The translations under genes were made by a program, and so were the position numbers. Below the pieces are notes generated by a model. The model did no database searches. It was not told where the DNA came from and was given only the letters and a program-made list of their open reading frames with translations. From contig OW818667.1 of assembly GCA_942493125.1 (NCBI GenBank), positions 2,604,001-2,668,000 of the forward strand: a stretch of 64,000 nucleotides of DNA, written 5' to 3'. The DNA is from Fusibacter_C sp942493125. GTDB lineage: Bacteria > Bacillota > Clostridia > Peptostreptococcales > Acidaminobacteraceae. Shown piece by piece: positions 9,534 to 17,265 of this stretch (positions within the stretch are counted from its first letter, which is position 1; each line of letters starts with the position of its first letter).

Positions 9534-10721
9534 ATGTCAAATGTACATGAGTTAAAGTATTTACAAGATCAGGTACAAGAATTGAAGGATCAAGGCGTAT
9601 ACCGCATTCTTCCTATACTTGAAGGTGCAAACGAGCCAGAGGTTATTCTAAACGGCAAATCGGTTATCAACCTATCATCAAACAATTATCTCGGTTTTGC
9701 GAATCATCCTCAATTAAAAAAGGCAGCTATAGAAGCCATTGAAAAATACGGTGTCGGTTCTGGGGCAGTTAGAACGATTATTGGCAACATGGATATTCAC
9801 GAAAAATTAGAAGAAAAACTTGCTACGTTTAAGCGTGAAGAAGCGGTTATGGTCTTCCAATCGGGTTTCAACTGCAACGCAGGTGCCATTCAAGCGATTA
9901 CAAATAAAGGCGACTTGATCATTTCAGATGAACTCAACCACGCGAGCATCATCGACGGCGTCAAACTTTCAAAAGCGGATAAAGCGGTTTTCAAGCATAG
10001 CAATATGGAAGATCTTGAGCGCGTATTGAAAGAAAGACGTTCAAATTATGAAAACTGTTTGATTATCACAGATGGCGTTTTCAGTATGGATGGCGACTTG
10101 GCCAAATTGCCTGAAATCGTCGAGTTAGCTGAAAAATATAACTGTATGACATATGTAGATGACGCACATGGCTCTGGTGTCCTCGGCGAAAGCGGTAGAG
10201 GCACAGTGGATCACTTCCACCTTCACGGCCGCATTGATTTCTGCATCGGAACACTTTCTAAGGCGATTGGCGTTATCGGCGGTTATGTCGCTGGAAACAA
10301 AGTGATGAAAGAATGGTTGCTTCATAGAGGTAGACCACTATTATTTAGTACATCTTTACCACCAGCAGCAGTTGGTGCAATCATAGAAGCTGTAGACATC
10401 CTGAGTACGACGACTGAGTATACGGATCGTCTTTGGGACAATGCGAAATTCTTTAAAGCGGAACTTGGAAAACTTGGCTTTAACACTGGCGCAAGTGAAA
10501 CACCTATCACACCAGTAATCATCGGCGATGAAGCGCGCACTGTGGCGTTCTCAAAACGCATGTTGGAACTCGGCGTATTCTGTTCACCAATCATCTTCCC
10601 AACTGTTCAAAAGGGCACTGGACGTGTACGTTGTATGGTAACGGCAGCACACACTAAAGAACAACTCAGCAGAGCGGTTGCCGTATTTGAAAAAGTGGGC
10701 AAAGAGATGGACCTTATCTAA
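9534..10721 (+). CDS. kbl: Glycine C-acetyltransferase (2-amino-3-ketobutyrate CoA ligase)
   Basis: PLP enzyme of the alpha-oxoamine synthase family. It cleaves 2-amino-3-ketobutyrate with CoA to glycine and acetyl-CoA in threonine breakdown. The 395-residue length matches Kbl. Seen are NLSSNNYLGFANHP, the GSGAVRTIIGN loop, DDAHGSGVLGESGRG and the PLP-lysine region FCIGTLSKAIGVIGGY, where the Lys of TLSKA forms the Schiff base. ATG 9534 is seven bases after GGAGG; an upstream reading to 9429 lacks a ribosome site. No tdh gene adjoins it, so the ketobutyrate source is elsewhere. Related 8-amino-7-oxononanoate synthases are less likely because no biotin genes are present. Confidence 0.88.
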   Translation: MSNVHELKYLQDQVQELKDQGVYRILPILEGANEPEVILNGKSVINLSSNNYLGFANHPQLKKAAIEAIEKYGVGSGAVRTIIGNMDIHEKLEEKLATFKREEAVMVFQSGFNCNAGAIQAITNKGDLIISDELNHASIIDGVKLSKADKAVFKHSNMEDLERVLKERRSNYENCLIITDGVFSMDGDLAKLPEIVELAEKYNCMTYVDDAHGSGVLGESGRGTVDHFHLHGRIDFCIGTLSKAIGVIGGYVAGNKVMKEWLLHRGRPLLFSTSLPPAAVGAIIEAVDILSTTTEYTDRLWDNAKFFKAELGKLGFNTGASETPITPVIIGDEARTVAFSKRMLELGVFCSPIIFPTVQKGTGRVRCMVTAAHTKEQLSRAVAVFEKVGKEMDLI

Positions 10722-10744
10722 ATGAAACATTTATAATTTCACAT

Positions 10745-10783
10745 AAAAGACTTTTGGAGCAGATCACTTCAAAAGTCTTTTTG
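10745..10783 (+). terminator. Rho-independent terminator after kbl
   Basis: AAAAGACTTTTG (10745-10756) pairs with CAAAAGTCTTTT (10770-10781) around a 13-base loop and runs into T residues. Confidence 0.85.
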
Positions 10784-10912
10784 ATTTTCATATAAGATAT
10801 TTATTCCTAAATAGACGTGACACAGGTATAATAGAATATAATGTTTAACTTTTATGGATTATATGTTAATGTGAATTTACACATAACACGAGATAATGGA
10901 GGACGATAAAGT

Positions 10913-11824
10913 ATGGAAAACAAACCGGGTATTCTACTAGAAAGTGGTACAGGAGAAGTTGAAATTCTACATTTTACCGTTGCAGGCGTACATTACGCGA
11001 TCAACGTCGTAAAAGTCAAAGAGCTTCTACAAATAGAAAATATCGCAAAAATCCCAAATGCTCATCCGGCAGTATCGGGTATTTCCCTCATTAGAGGTGA
11101 GATGATCTCCATCGTAGACCTTCTTTATGTCCTCGAAAATGAAAAAAATCCAAAAGTTAAAACGAGTATGACTCTCGTCTGCGAATTCAACAAAATTAAA
11201 GTGGGCTTTGCTATTGAAGCTGTTTTAGGGATTCATAGAATCGGTTGGAACGCTATCATGAAGCCAGATGACTTGACGTCTAACTCGTTGATTATTGGCA
11301 ATATCAATCTCAATAACCAGATTATCATGCTCCTAGATTTTGAGAAAATCGTTATGGATATCAATCCTAACACAGGAATCAACATGGACCGCATTAAGGA
11401 TATAGAAGTTAAAGATCGTTCAAATATCAAAGTCGTACTTGCAGATGACTCGCCGATGATTCGAAAAGTGCTGCTCGATACGTTGACTAGGGCTGGATTT
11501 ACGAAGCTCAAATTCTTTGACGATGGCATGCAGACTTATGAGTACTTGATGATGCTAGCGGATAAAAAGGGCGAGGGTTTCATGTCGGAGATCGACCTTC
11601 TGATAACGGACATTGAGATGCCTCAGCTTGATGGCCACGCTTTAACTAGAAGAATTAAGGAACACAAAATACTCAAAAAATTACCGGTCATCATTTTTTC
11701 TTCGCTAATCACTGGCGATTTGCTTCACAAAGGCGAGTCAGTTGGTGCGGATGCACAGATGAGTAAGCCCGAAATTGAGAATTTGGTATTGCTTATAGAT
11801 AAACTGCTCAAAATTGAGAAATAA
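10913..11824 (+). CDS. cheV: Chemotaxis coupling protein CheV
   Basis: Cytoplasmic chemotaxis adaptor of 303 residues. A CheW-like domain (about 15-155, with FTVAGVHYAINVVKVKELL and GISLIRGEMISIVDL) couples receptors to CheA. A receiver domain (about 175-300) follows, with acidic pair VVLADDSPMIRK and phospho-acceptor Asp in LLITDIEMPQLDG. The K of VIIFSSL...MSKPE fits the receiver lysine. GGAGG lies upstream of ATG 10913. It stands alone between kbl and the polyamine operon; the kinase and flagellar genes are outside the window. The upstream region has two TATAAT-like sites (10827 and 10837) but no convincing -35. Confidence 0.93.
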   Translation: MENKPGILLESGTGEVEILHFTVAGVHYAINVVKVKELLQIENIAKIPNAHPAVSGISLIRGEMISIVDLLYVLENEKNPKVKTSMTLVCEFNKIKVGFAIEAVLGIHRIGWNAIMKPDDLTSNSLIIGNINLNNQIIMLLDFEKIVMDINPNTGINMDRIKDIEVKDRSNIKVVLADDSPMIRKVLLDTLTRAGFTKLKFFDDGMQTYEYLMMLADKKGEGFMSEIDLLITDIEMPQLDGHALTRRIKEHKILKKLPVIIFSSLITGDLLHKGESVGADAQMSKPEIENLVLLIDKLLKIEK

Positions 11825-11840
11825 ATAATTTTTATGGCGA

Positions 11841-11873
11841 AACACAACGCGTGCGTGCGTTGTGTTTTTTTTT
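11841..11873 (+). terminator. Terminator after cheV
   Basis: AACACAACGC (11841-11850) pairs with GCGTTGTGTT (11857-11866), followed by a long T run to 11873. Confidence 0.9.
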
Positions 11874-11886
11874 GTATTTTATGATG

Positions 11887-11915
11887 TTGACGTCTATTTG
11901 CCTATCGAGTATAAT
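11887..11915 (+). promoter_or_regulatory. Sigma-A promoter of the polyamine operon
   Basis: TTGACG (11887-11892), a 17-base spacer and TATAAT (11910-11915) stand about 50 bases before the regulator gene. Confidence 0.8.
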
Positions 11916-11965
11916 AAATCGAGTGAAAAGTTTAATGATAGTAAACTCAAATAGGAGGTATGGTT

Positions 11966-12505
11966 GTGCAAATCGGTGAGAAAATAAAGCGTCTGAGATT
12001 AGAAAACAACCTTACTCAAGAAGAGCTTGCAGATCGATGTGAGCTTTCTAAAGGATTTATTTCGCAACTCGAGCGCGACATGACGTCGCCATCCATTGCG
12101 AGTTTGGTCGATATTTTGGAGAGCCTAGGCACGAACCTACAGGCCTTTTTTAGTGAGACTGTTGAAGAAAAAATCGTCTTTAAGACAGAAGACTTTTTTG
12201 AAAAAGAAAATGAAGAAGTGGGCTATAAGCTAGAATGGATTATACCTAATGCACAAAAAAATATGATGGAGCCCATCTTATTGACATTGGCCCCTAACGG
12301 TGCCTATGATGCTCACGAACCGCATGAAGGCGAAGAATTCGGTTATGTACTATCTGGATCCGTCGTGATTAGATTGGGGAGCAAAAACTACGTTGCTAAA
12401 GCAGGCGACACATTCTACTACAAAGCAAACAAGGGGCACGAAATCGTAAATAAGGGAAGGCGAGAAGCCATGCTTTTATTAGTCGGTACACCCCCAAATT
12501 TCTAG
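11966..12505 (+). CDS. XRE-cupin transcriptional regulator (PuuR-like)
   Basis: First gene of the potABCD operon and its probable regulator. Residues 5-60 are an XRE helix-turn-helix (LTQEELADRCELSKGFISQLER). Residues about 105-175 form a small cupin (HEPHEGEEFGYVLSGSV, then AGDTFYYKANKGHEI) likely to bind a small ligand such as a polyamine. I chose GTG 11966, which is seven bases after AGGAGG; the ATG at 11960 is only one base from it. An XRE-cupin gene before potABCD is a recurrent arrangement in Firmicutes. That it senses spermidine or putrescine is inference. Confidence 0.85.
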   Translation: MQIGEKIKRLRLENNLTQEELADRCELSKGFISQLERDMTSPSIASLVDILESLGTNLQAFFSETVEEKIVFKTEDFFEKENEEVGYKLEWIIPNAQKNMMEPILLTLAPNGAYDAHEPHEGEEFGYVLSGSVVIRLGSKNYVAKAGDTFYYKANKGHEIVNKGRREAMLLLVGTPPNF

Positions 12506-12520
12506 CATCGGGAGGTACAC

Positions 12521-13561
12521 GTGAGCGATAAAATCATTAAAGGGTTAAATATCACCAAAGAATTTAGTGGCGTTCCAGTCGTCAAAAACATTGACTTCTG
12601 GGTGAAAAAAAATCAATTTTTGACGATTCTAGGTCCGAGTGGCTGCGGGAAAACCACAACGCTTCGCATGATTGCAGGCTTTGAGTCACCTACTTCAGGA
12701 CGTTTATTTTTTGAAGGCAAAGACATCACAGATTTGCCGCCTTATCTGCGTCCGATCAATACCGTTTTTCAAAAATATGCCTTGTTTCCACATATGAATA
12801 TCTATGAAAACATCGCCTTTGGTCTTAGAATCAAGAAAATTAGCGAGAAAGAAATCGCGAATAAAGTTGCGAAAATGCTTGCGCTTGTGAATTTGGAAGG
12901 TTTTGAGAAGAGACCAGTAAACTCACTTTCTGGCGGTCAACAACAGCGTATCGCCATAGCAAGGGCACTTGTCAATGAACCTAAGGTTTTATTACTCGAT
13001 GAACCACTTGGCGCGTTGGATCTGAAACTCAGAAAAGAAATGCAAATCGAGCTGAAAAACATGCAAAAAGAGCTGGGGATTACTTTCATCTACGTGACGC
13101 ACGATCAAGAAGAAGCCTTGACGATGTCCGATAAAATCATCATCATGAATCAAGGTGAAATTCAACAAATTGGTTCACCAACGGATATTTACAACGAACC
13201 TGAAAATGCTTTTGTCGCCGATTTTATCGGAGAGAGCAATATATTTAAAGGAACGATGATTAAAGATTTTCACGTTAACTTTGCTGGTCGTGATTTTGTC
13301 TGTGTTGACAAGGGTTTTGGCGACAATGCTGAAATCGAGGTCGTCATAAGACCAGAGGATGTGCGTCTTGTTCCATGTGAAGAAGGCATCCTTGAAGGGA
13401 TCGTCAAATCCATCGTTTTCAAAGGCGTTCATTATGAAATGCTCGTCACGATATCAGGCACAGACTGGATGATTCATAGCACCATTATGGAAGAGAAGGG
13501 TAAGACTGTCGGTATCAGCATAACACCAGACGATATTCACATCATGCACAAGGAGGGTTAA
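12521..13561 (+). CDS. potA: Spermidine/putrescine ABC transporter ATPase PotA
   Basis: Nucleotide-binding subunit of the polyamine importer, 346 residues. It has Walker A GPSGCGKTTTLR, the Q-loop region NTVFQKYALFP, the signature LSGGQQQRIAIARAL, Walker B VLLLDEPLGALDLKLR and the switch His in THDQEEALT. A C-terminal TOBE-like domain (about 240-340, with VVIRPEDVRLV) is as expected for PotA/CysA-type ATPases. The gene starts with GTG 12521 after GGGAGGT. It is separated from potB by one base, indicating one transcript. Confidence 0.94.
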   Translation: MSDKIIKGLNITKEFSGVPVVKNIDFWVKKNQFLTILGPSGCGKTTTLRMIAGFESPTSGRLFFEGKDITDLPPYLRPINTVFQKYALFPHMNIYENIAFGLRIKKISEKEIANKVAKMLALVNLEGFEKRPVNSLSGGQQQRIAIARALVNEPKVLLLDEPLGALDLKLRKEMQIELKNMQKELGITFIYVTHDQEEALTMSDKIIIMNQGEIQQIGSPTDIYNEPENAFVADFIGESNIFKGTMIKDFHVNFAGRDFVCVDKGFGDNAEIEVVIRPEDVRLVPCEEGILEGIVKSIVFKGVHYEMLVTISGTDWMIHSTIMEEKGKTVGISITPDDIHIMHKEG

Positions 13562-13562
13562 G

Positions 13563-14399
13563 ATGATCAAAAGACTTTCATCAGGCCCTTATCTATTGTG
13601 GATTTCCATGTTTGTCGTCGTGCCAATCTTTATGATTTTGGCGTTTAGTTTGCTTGGAAAAAGCCCGGACGGCGGCCTTGAGTTTTCTTTTTCAAACTTT
13701 TCGCGCGCGTTTGAGCCTATTTATATATCCGTTTTAGTGAGGTCACTTAAGATCGCACTTGAAGCGACGCTGATTTGTTTTCTAATGGGTTATCCGATGG
13801 CCATGATTTTGGCAAAGATGGATCCAAAATATAGAACCACTGCCGTCATGCTATTTGTCGTACCTATGTGGATGAATTTTTTACTCAGAACTTATTCTTG
13901 GATGACGATTCTTGGGAAAAACGGCATCTTGAATGGCATTTTATCGGTTTTTGGCTTGCCTCAAATGACGTTCTTATACTCGGAAGGCGCTGTTCTCCTT
14001 GGTATGGTATATAACTTTTTACCGTTTATGGTACTACCAATTTATACGGTCTTGATGAAGATGGACCAGAGCTTGATAGAAGCTGCTGAAGATCTCGGTG
14101 GCGACAAAAGAACGGTCTTTTTCAAAGTCATCTTTCCGCTTTCGTTGCCAGGTATTTTGTCAGGTGTATCCATGGTCTTTATGCCAGCTGTGAGCACCTT
14201 TGTCATCTCCAATCTATTATACGGCGGTCAGTACATGTTAATCGGCAACTTGATTGAACAACAATATCTAGTCGTCAATGACTGGAACTTTGGTTCCGCT
14301 GTTGCGATCATCCTCATGCTGCTAATATTGGTATCCATGGCTGTTATGAATCGATTGGGAGGCAATAACGCAGAAGAAAGGGGCGTAAATCTATGGTAA
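13563..14399 (+). CDS. potB: Spermidine/putrescine ABC permease PotB
   Basis: Integral membrane permease of 278 residues with about six transmembrane helices. The coupling EAA loop is visible at IEAAEDLGGDKRTVFFKVIFPLSLPGI, which contacts PotA. N-terminal SSGPYLLWISMFVVVPIFM is the first membrane helix. AGGAGG precedes ATG 13563. Its end overlaps the potC start by seven bases, implying translational coupling. Confidence 0.92.
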   Translation: MIKRLSSGPYLLWISMFVVVPIFMILAFSLLGKSPDGGLEFSFSNFSRAFEPIYISVLVRSLKIALEATLICFLMGYPMAMILAKMDPKYRTTAVMLFVVPMWMNFLLRTYSWMTILGKNGILNGILSVFGLPQMTFLYSEGAVLLGMVYNFLPFMVLPIYTVLMKMDQSLIEAAEDLGGDKRTVFFKVIFPLSLPGILSGVSMVFMPAVSTFVISNLLYGGQYMLIGNLIEQQYLVVNDWNFGSAVAIILMLLILVSMAVMNRLGGNNAEERGVNLW

Positions 14400-15166
14400 G
14401 CAAATTTCTCAATAAGTTTTATACCGTATTGATTTTCGGTTTTCTATATGCCCCGATAGCTGTTTTAGCCGTGTTTTCTTTTAACGATTCAAAATCCACA
14501 GCGAAGTGGGAAGGCTTCACTTTAGACTGGTATCAAAGCTTGTTTCAAAACAGTTATATCATGAAATCACTATATTACACGGTTTTAGTAGCTGTGATCG
14601 CGGCGATTGTGTCAACGATCATCGGAACATTTGCAGCTTTTGGCATCTTTTATATGAAGAGCTGGAAGCAACGTGCCATTTTAAATGTAAACTCGATTCC
14701 GATTCTCAATCCAGATATCGTAACGGGCATATCGCTTATGACGCTCTTTGTCGCACTCAATATTGAACTTGGCCTCATGACGATGATCATCGCCCACGTT
14801 ACTTTTTGTATTCCCTATGTCGTCTTGTCTGTTCTGCCAAAATTCAAACAGATGCCAAGTGAGATGCTGGAAGCGGCTTTGGACCTCGGTGCGACACCTT
14901 GGTATGCCTTTAAGAAAGTCATATATCCTGAAATTAAACCTGGTATCATCACTGGTGGTCTTATCGCATTTACTTTATCCATCGACGATTTCGTCATCAG
15001 TTTCTTTAACACGGGAAACGGTGTCAGCAACTTGTCTATCGCGATCTACTCGATGGCGAGGCGTGGTATAAAGCCAGAGATCAACGCGCTATCAACACTT
15101 ATGTTTTTAACGGTCCTTATTTTAATGTTGATCTTGAACAAACGCACGAAAATTGAAGAAATATAA
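14393..15166 (+). CDS. potC: Spermidine/putrescine ABC permease PotC
   Basis: Second membrane subunit, 257 residues, about six helices. The EAA loop is LEAALDLGATPWYAFKKVIYPEIKPGI. The motif SIDDFVISFFNTG after it is characteristic of PotC/YdcV-type permeases. The start overlaps the end of potB. Context and sequence agree that it pairs with PotB. Confidence 0.93.
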   Translation: MVSKFLNKFYTVLIFGFLYAPIAVLAVFSFNDSKSTAKWEGFTLDWYQSLFQNSYIMKSLYYTVLVAVIAAIVSTIIGTFAAFGIFYMKSWKQRAILNVNSIPILNPDIVTGISLMTLFVALNIELGLMTMIIAHVTFCIPYVVLSVLPKFKQMPSEMLEAALDLGATPWYAFKKVIYPEIKPGIITGGLIAFTLSIDDFVISFFNTGNGVSNLSIAIYSMARRGIKPEINALSTLMFLTVLILMLILNKRTKIEEI

Positions 15167-15200
15167 ATTTAAGAAATTTAAAATTTGAAGGGAGATATCA

Positions 15201-16238
15201 ATGAAAAAGTTTATTATGGTTGCTATGATTCTCACACTTACAGCTTTTATTTTCACCGGTTGTAAAAGTGACGACAAAGTCGTTCTCAACGTCTATAACT
15301 GGGGCGATTATATCGATGAAGACATCTTTGATACATTTGAAGAAGAGACGGGCATCGAAATCAATTACGAAACGTTTGCTACAAATGAAGAGATGTATAC
15401 AAAGATAAAAAAAGGTGGCACGCAATACGACATCGCGATTCCATCGGATTACATGATTGAAAAAATGATTAAGGAAGATTTAGTGGAACCTATTGACTTA
15501 ACTAAAATTCCGAATTATTCTAATATAGATAGTCGTTTTAAAGGACTAGCTTTTGACCCGAATAATGAGTATTCAGTCCCATATTTTTGGGGAACTGTTG
15601 GCATTATCTATAACAAAGATCTCATAACTGAGCCTATAGACTCATGGAATGTCTTGTGGGACGAAGCATATAGTGGACAGTTTACGATGATCGATTCACA
15701 AAGGGATTCTATCATGGTTGCACTCAAAAAACTTGGGTATTCTATGAATACAAAAGACCTAGGTGAACTTGAAGCGGCAAAAAATGCTTTGATTGAGCAA
15801 AAACCACTTGTACTTGCTTATGTTGGTGACAACGTGAAGGATATGTTGATCAGCGAAGAAGCAGCTATGGCTGTCGTTTGGTCAGGTGAAGCGAGCGCAG
15901 TCATTCAGGAATATGACAATTTTGAATACGTGTTGCCAAAAGAAGGCTCAAACATGTGGTTCGACAATATCATCATTCCTAAAGGCGCAAAAAATATTGA
16001 CGCTGCACATCAATTCATCGATTTTTTATGTAGAGGCGATATCGGCTTTAAAAATGCAGATTATGTCGGTTATGCGACTTGTAATACAGAGACGATGAAG
16101 TTGCTCGATCCTGCACTACTTGGTACGACCTACGCTTATCCTGATGAAGCATTGCTTGAAAATTTTGAAATCTTCAGTGATCCAGGTGATTTCATCATGG
16201 AATACGATCGCATATGGACTGAGATTAAGGCAAATTAG
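15201..16238 (+). CDS. potD: Spermidine/putrescine-binding lipoprotein PotD
   Basis: Extracellular polyamine-binding protein of 345 residues. The signal peptide ends in FIFTGC, giving a lipidated Cys21. The mature part opens with LNVYNWGDYIDEDIFDTFEEETG, the typical PotD/PotF start, and includes VPYFWGTVGIIYN and WSGEASAV, regions that form the polyamine site with acidic and aromatic residues. It lies 34 bases after potC with its own GGGAG site. Its transcript seems to end in a terminator whose loop holds a repeat element. Confidence 0.93.
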   Translation: MKKFIMVAMILTLTAFIFTGCKSDDKVVLNVYNWGDYIDEDIFDTFEEETGIEINYETFATNEEMYTKIKKGGTQYDIAIPSDYMIEKMIKEDLVEPIDLTKIPNYSNIDSRFKGLAFDPNNEYSVPYFWGTVGIIYNKDLITEPIDSWNVLWDEAYSGQFTMIDSQRDSIMVALKKLGYSMNTKDLGELEAAKNALIEQKPLVLAYVGDNVKDMLISEEAAMAVVWSGEASAVIQEYDNFEYVLPKEGSNMWFDNIIIPKGAKNIDAAHQFIDFLCRGDIGFKNADYVGYATCNTETMKLLDPALLGTTYAYPDEALLENFEIFSDPGDFIMEYDRIWTEIKAN

Positions 16239-16254
16239 AATTATATTAGATAGT

Positions 16255-16400
16255 AAGCCCATTTTCCTTAGGAAATTGAATAATTCCAATTTCAAGATAT
16301 TTCTCGCATGACAATGATGTAGTAAATCATTATTGGCATGCATAAAATTGATTTTGAAACTTATTTGGTAATTATTCAATTTCCTTTAAATGGGCTTTTT
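16255..16400 (+). terminator. Terminator-like outer stem enclosing a repeat element
   Basis: AAGCCCATTT (16255-16264) is complementary to AAATGGGCTT (16388-16397), which runs into T residues to 16400. The 114-base foldback element at 16271-16384 occupies the loop. It may be the potD terminator with an insertion in its loop. Confidence 0.6.
16271..16384 (-). repeat. Foldback (MITE-like) repeat, copy 1
   Basis: This 114-base element starts with GGAAATTGAATAATT and ends with AATTATTCAATTTCC, imperfect inverted ends. Read on the minus strand it matches the element at 23801-23915 over about 30 of the first 33 bases and about 31 of the last 35. The centres differ in sequence, but each can fold back on itself. 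Confidence 0.75.
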
Positions 16401-16434
16401 ATGGTTTTTATTGAGATGACACGAGGAGGGGCAT

Positions 16435-17265
16435 ATGATTATCGATGGAAAAGCAATTGCTCAAAAAATAAAAGATAAAGCAAAGAACTTTTGTACGGAT
16501 TGTGCAAGAAAACCAAATGTCGTCGCTTTCATGATCGGCGATAACCCATCCTCTGAGTCATACTTAAGGATGATAGAGCGCACCTGCAAAAGTGTTGAAT
16601 TTGGCTATACTTTAATTCGATTGGAAGAAGGCATCAGCGAGAGCGCACTTCTTGAAAAAATAATCGAGAAGAACTTGGACGATAACATCGATGGCATATT
16701 GGTTCAAATGCCTTTGCCAGACAATATCAGTGAAGAACGCGTCATTATGACCATAGCACCTGAAAAGGACCTAGATGGCTTTCATCCTATGAATGCAGGC
16801 AGACTTTTCAAAGGGGAGAAAGCAACAAGACCGTGTACGCCACTTGCTGTGATGACGATTTTTAAAGAGATGAACATCGATTTGGAAGGCAAGTATATCG
16901 TCGTCATAGGTAGGAGCAACATCGTCGGAAAGCCTCTCGCAGTTATGCTCATGCAAAACAATGCGACAGTAACGATTTGTCATTCACGTACCGTGGATAT
17001 TGAAGATCATACACGCAAGGCTGATATCATCATAGTAGCCGTGGGCATTCCAAATTTTCTTACGAGAGATATGGTCAGCGAGAAGGCTATCGTCATCGAT
17101 GTCGGTATGAATGAAGTCGATGGCAAAATGGTCGGGGATGTCGACTTTGAAGGGCTTAAAGATTATGTCAGCATGATCACACCAGTACCTGGTGGCGTTG
17201 GTCCAGTCACAAATGCAGTACTGTTATTGAATGTCATAGAGCATTTTAGAGGTGTAATCAGGTGA
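16435..17265 (+). CDS. folD: FolD-family methylene-THF dehydrogenase, cyclohydrolase Lys missing
   Basis: NAD(P)-dependent folate enzyme of 276 residues. Family motifs seen are ILVQMPLPDNI, KDLDGFHPMNAG, RPCTPLAVM, VVIGRSNIVGKPLA and the closing TPVPGGVGPVT. The Gln and Asp of the active site are present. The catalytic lysine of the Y-x3-K motif, Lys54 of the E. coli enzyme, is replaced: Y43-L-R-M-I47. Known work on FolD shows this lysine is needed for the cyclohydrolase step, so this copy may only be a dehydrogenase. A separate cyclohydrolase such as FchA would then be expected elsewhere. AGGAGGGG precedes ATG 16435. It overlaps the next gene by four bases. Confidence 0.9.
   Translation: MIIDGKAIAQKIKDKAKNFCTDCARKPNVVAFMIGDNPSSESYLRMIERTCKSVEFGYTLIRLEEGISESALLEKIIEKNLDDNIDGILVQMPLPDNISEERVIMTIAPEKDLDGFHPMNAGRLFKGEKATRPCTPLAVMTIFKEMNIDLEGKYIVVIGRSNIVGKPLAVMLMQNNATVTICHSRTVDIEDHTRKADIIIVAVGIPNFLTRDMVSEKAIVIDVGMNEVDGKMVGDVDFEGLKDYVSMITPVPGGVGPVTNAVLLLNVIEHFRGVIR

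Noticed and set aside
10804..10842. Sigma-D (flagellar) promoter before cheV
   Set aside because: TAAA and TATAA-like pieces are present, but no proper GCCGATAA -10; the call would be speculative.
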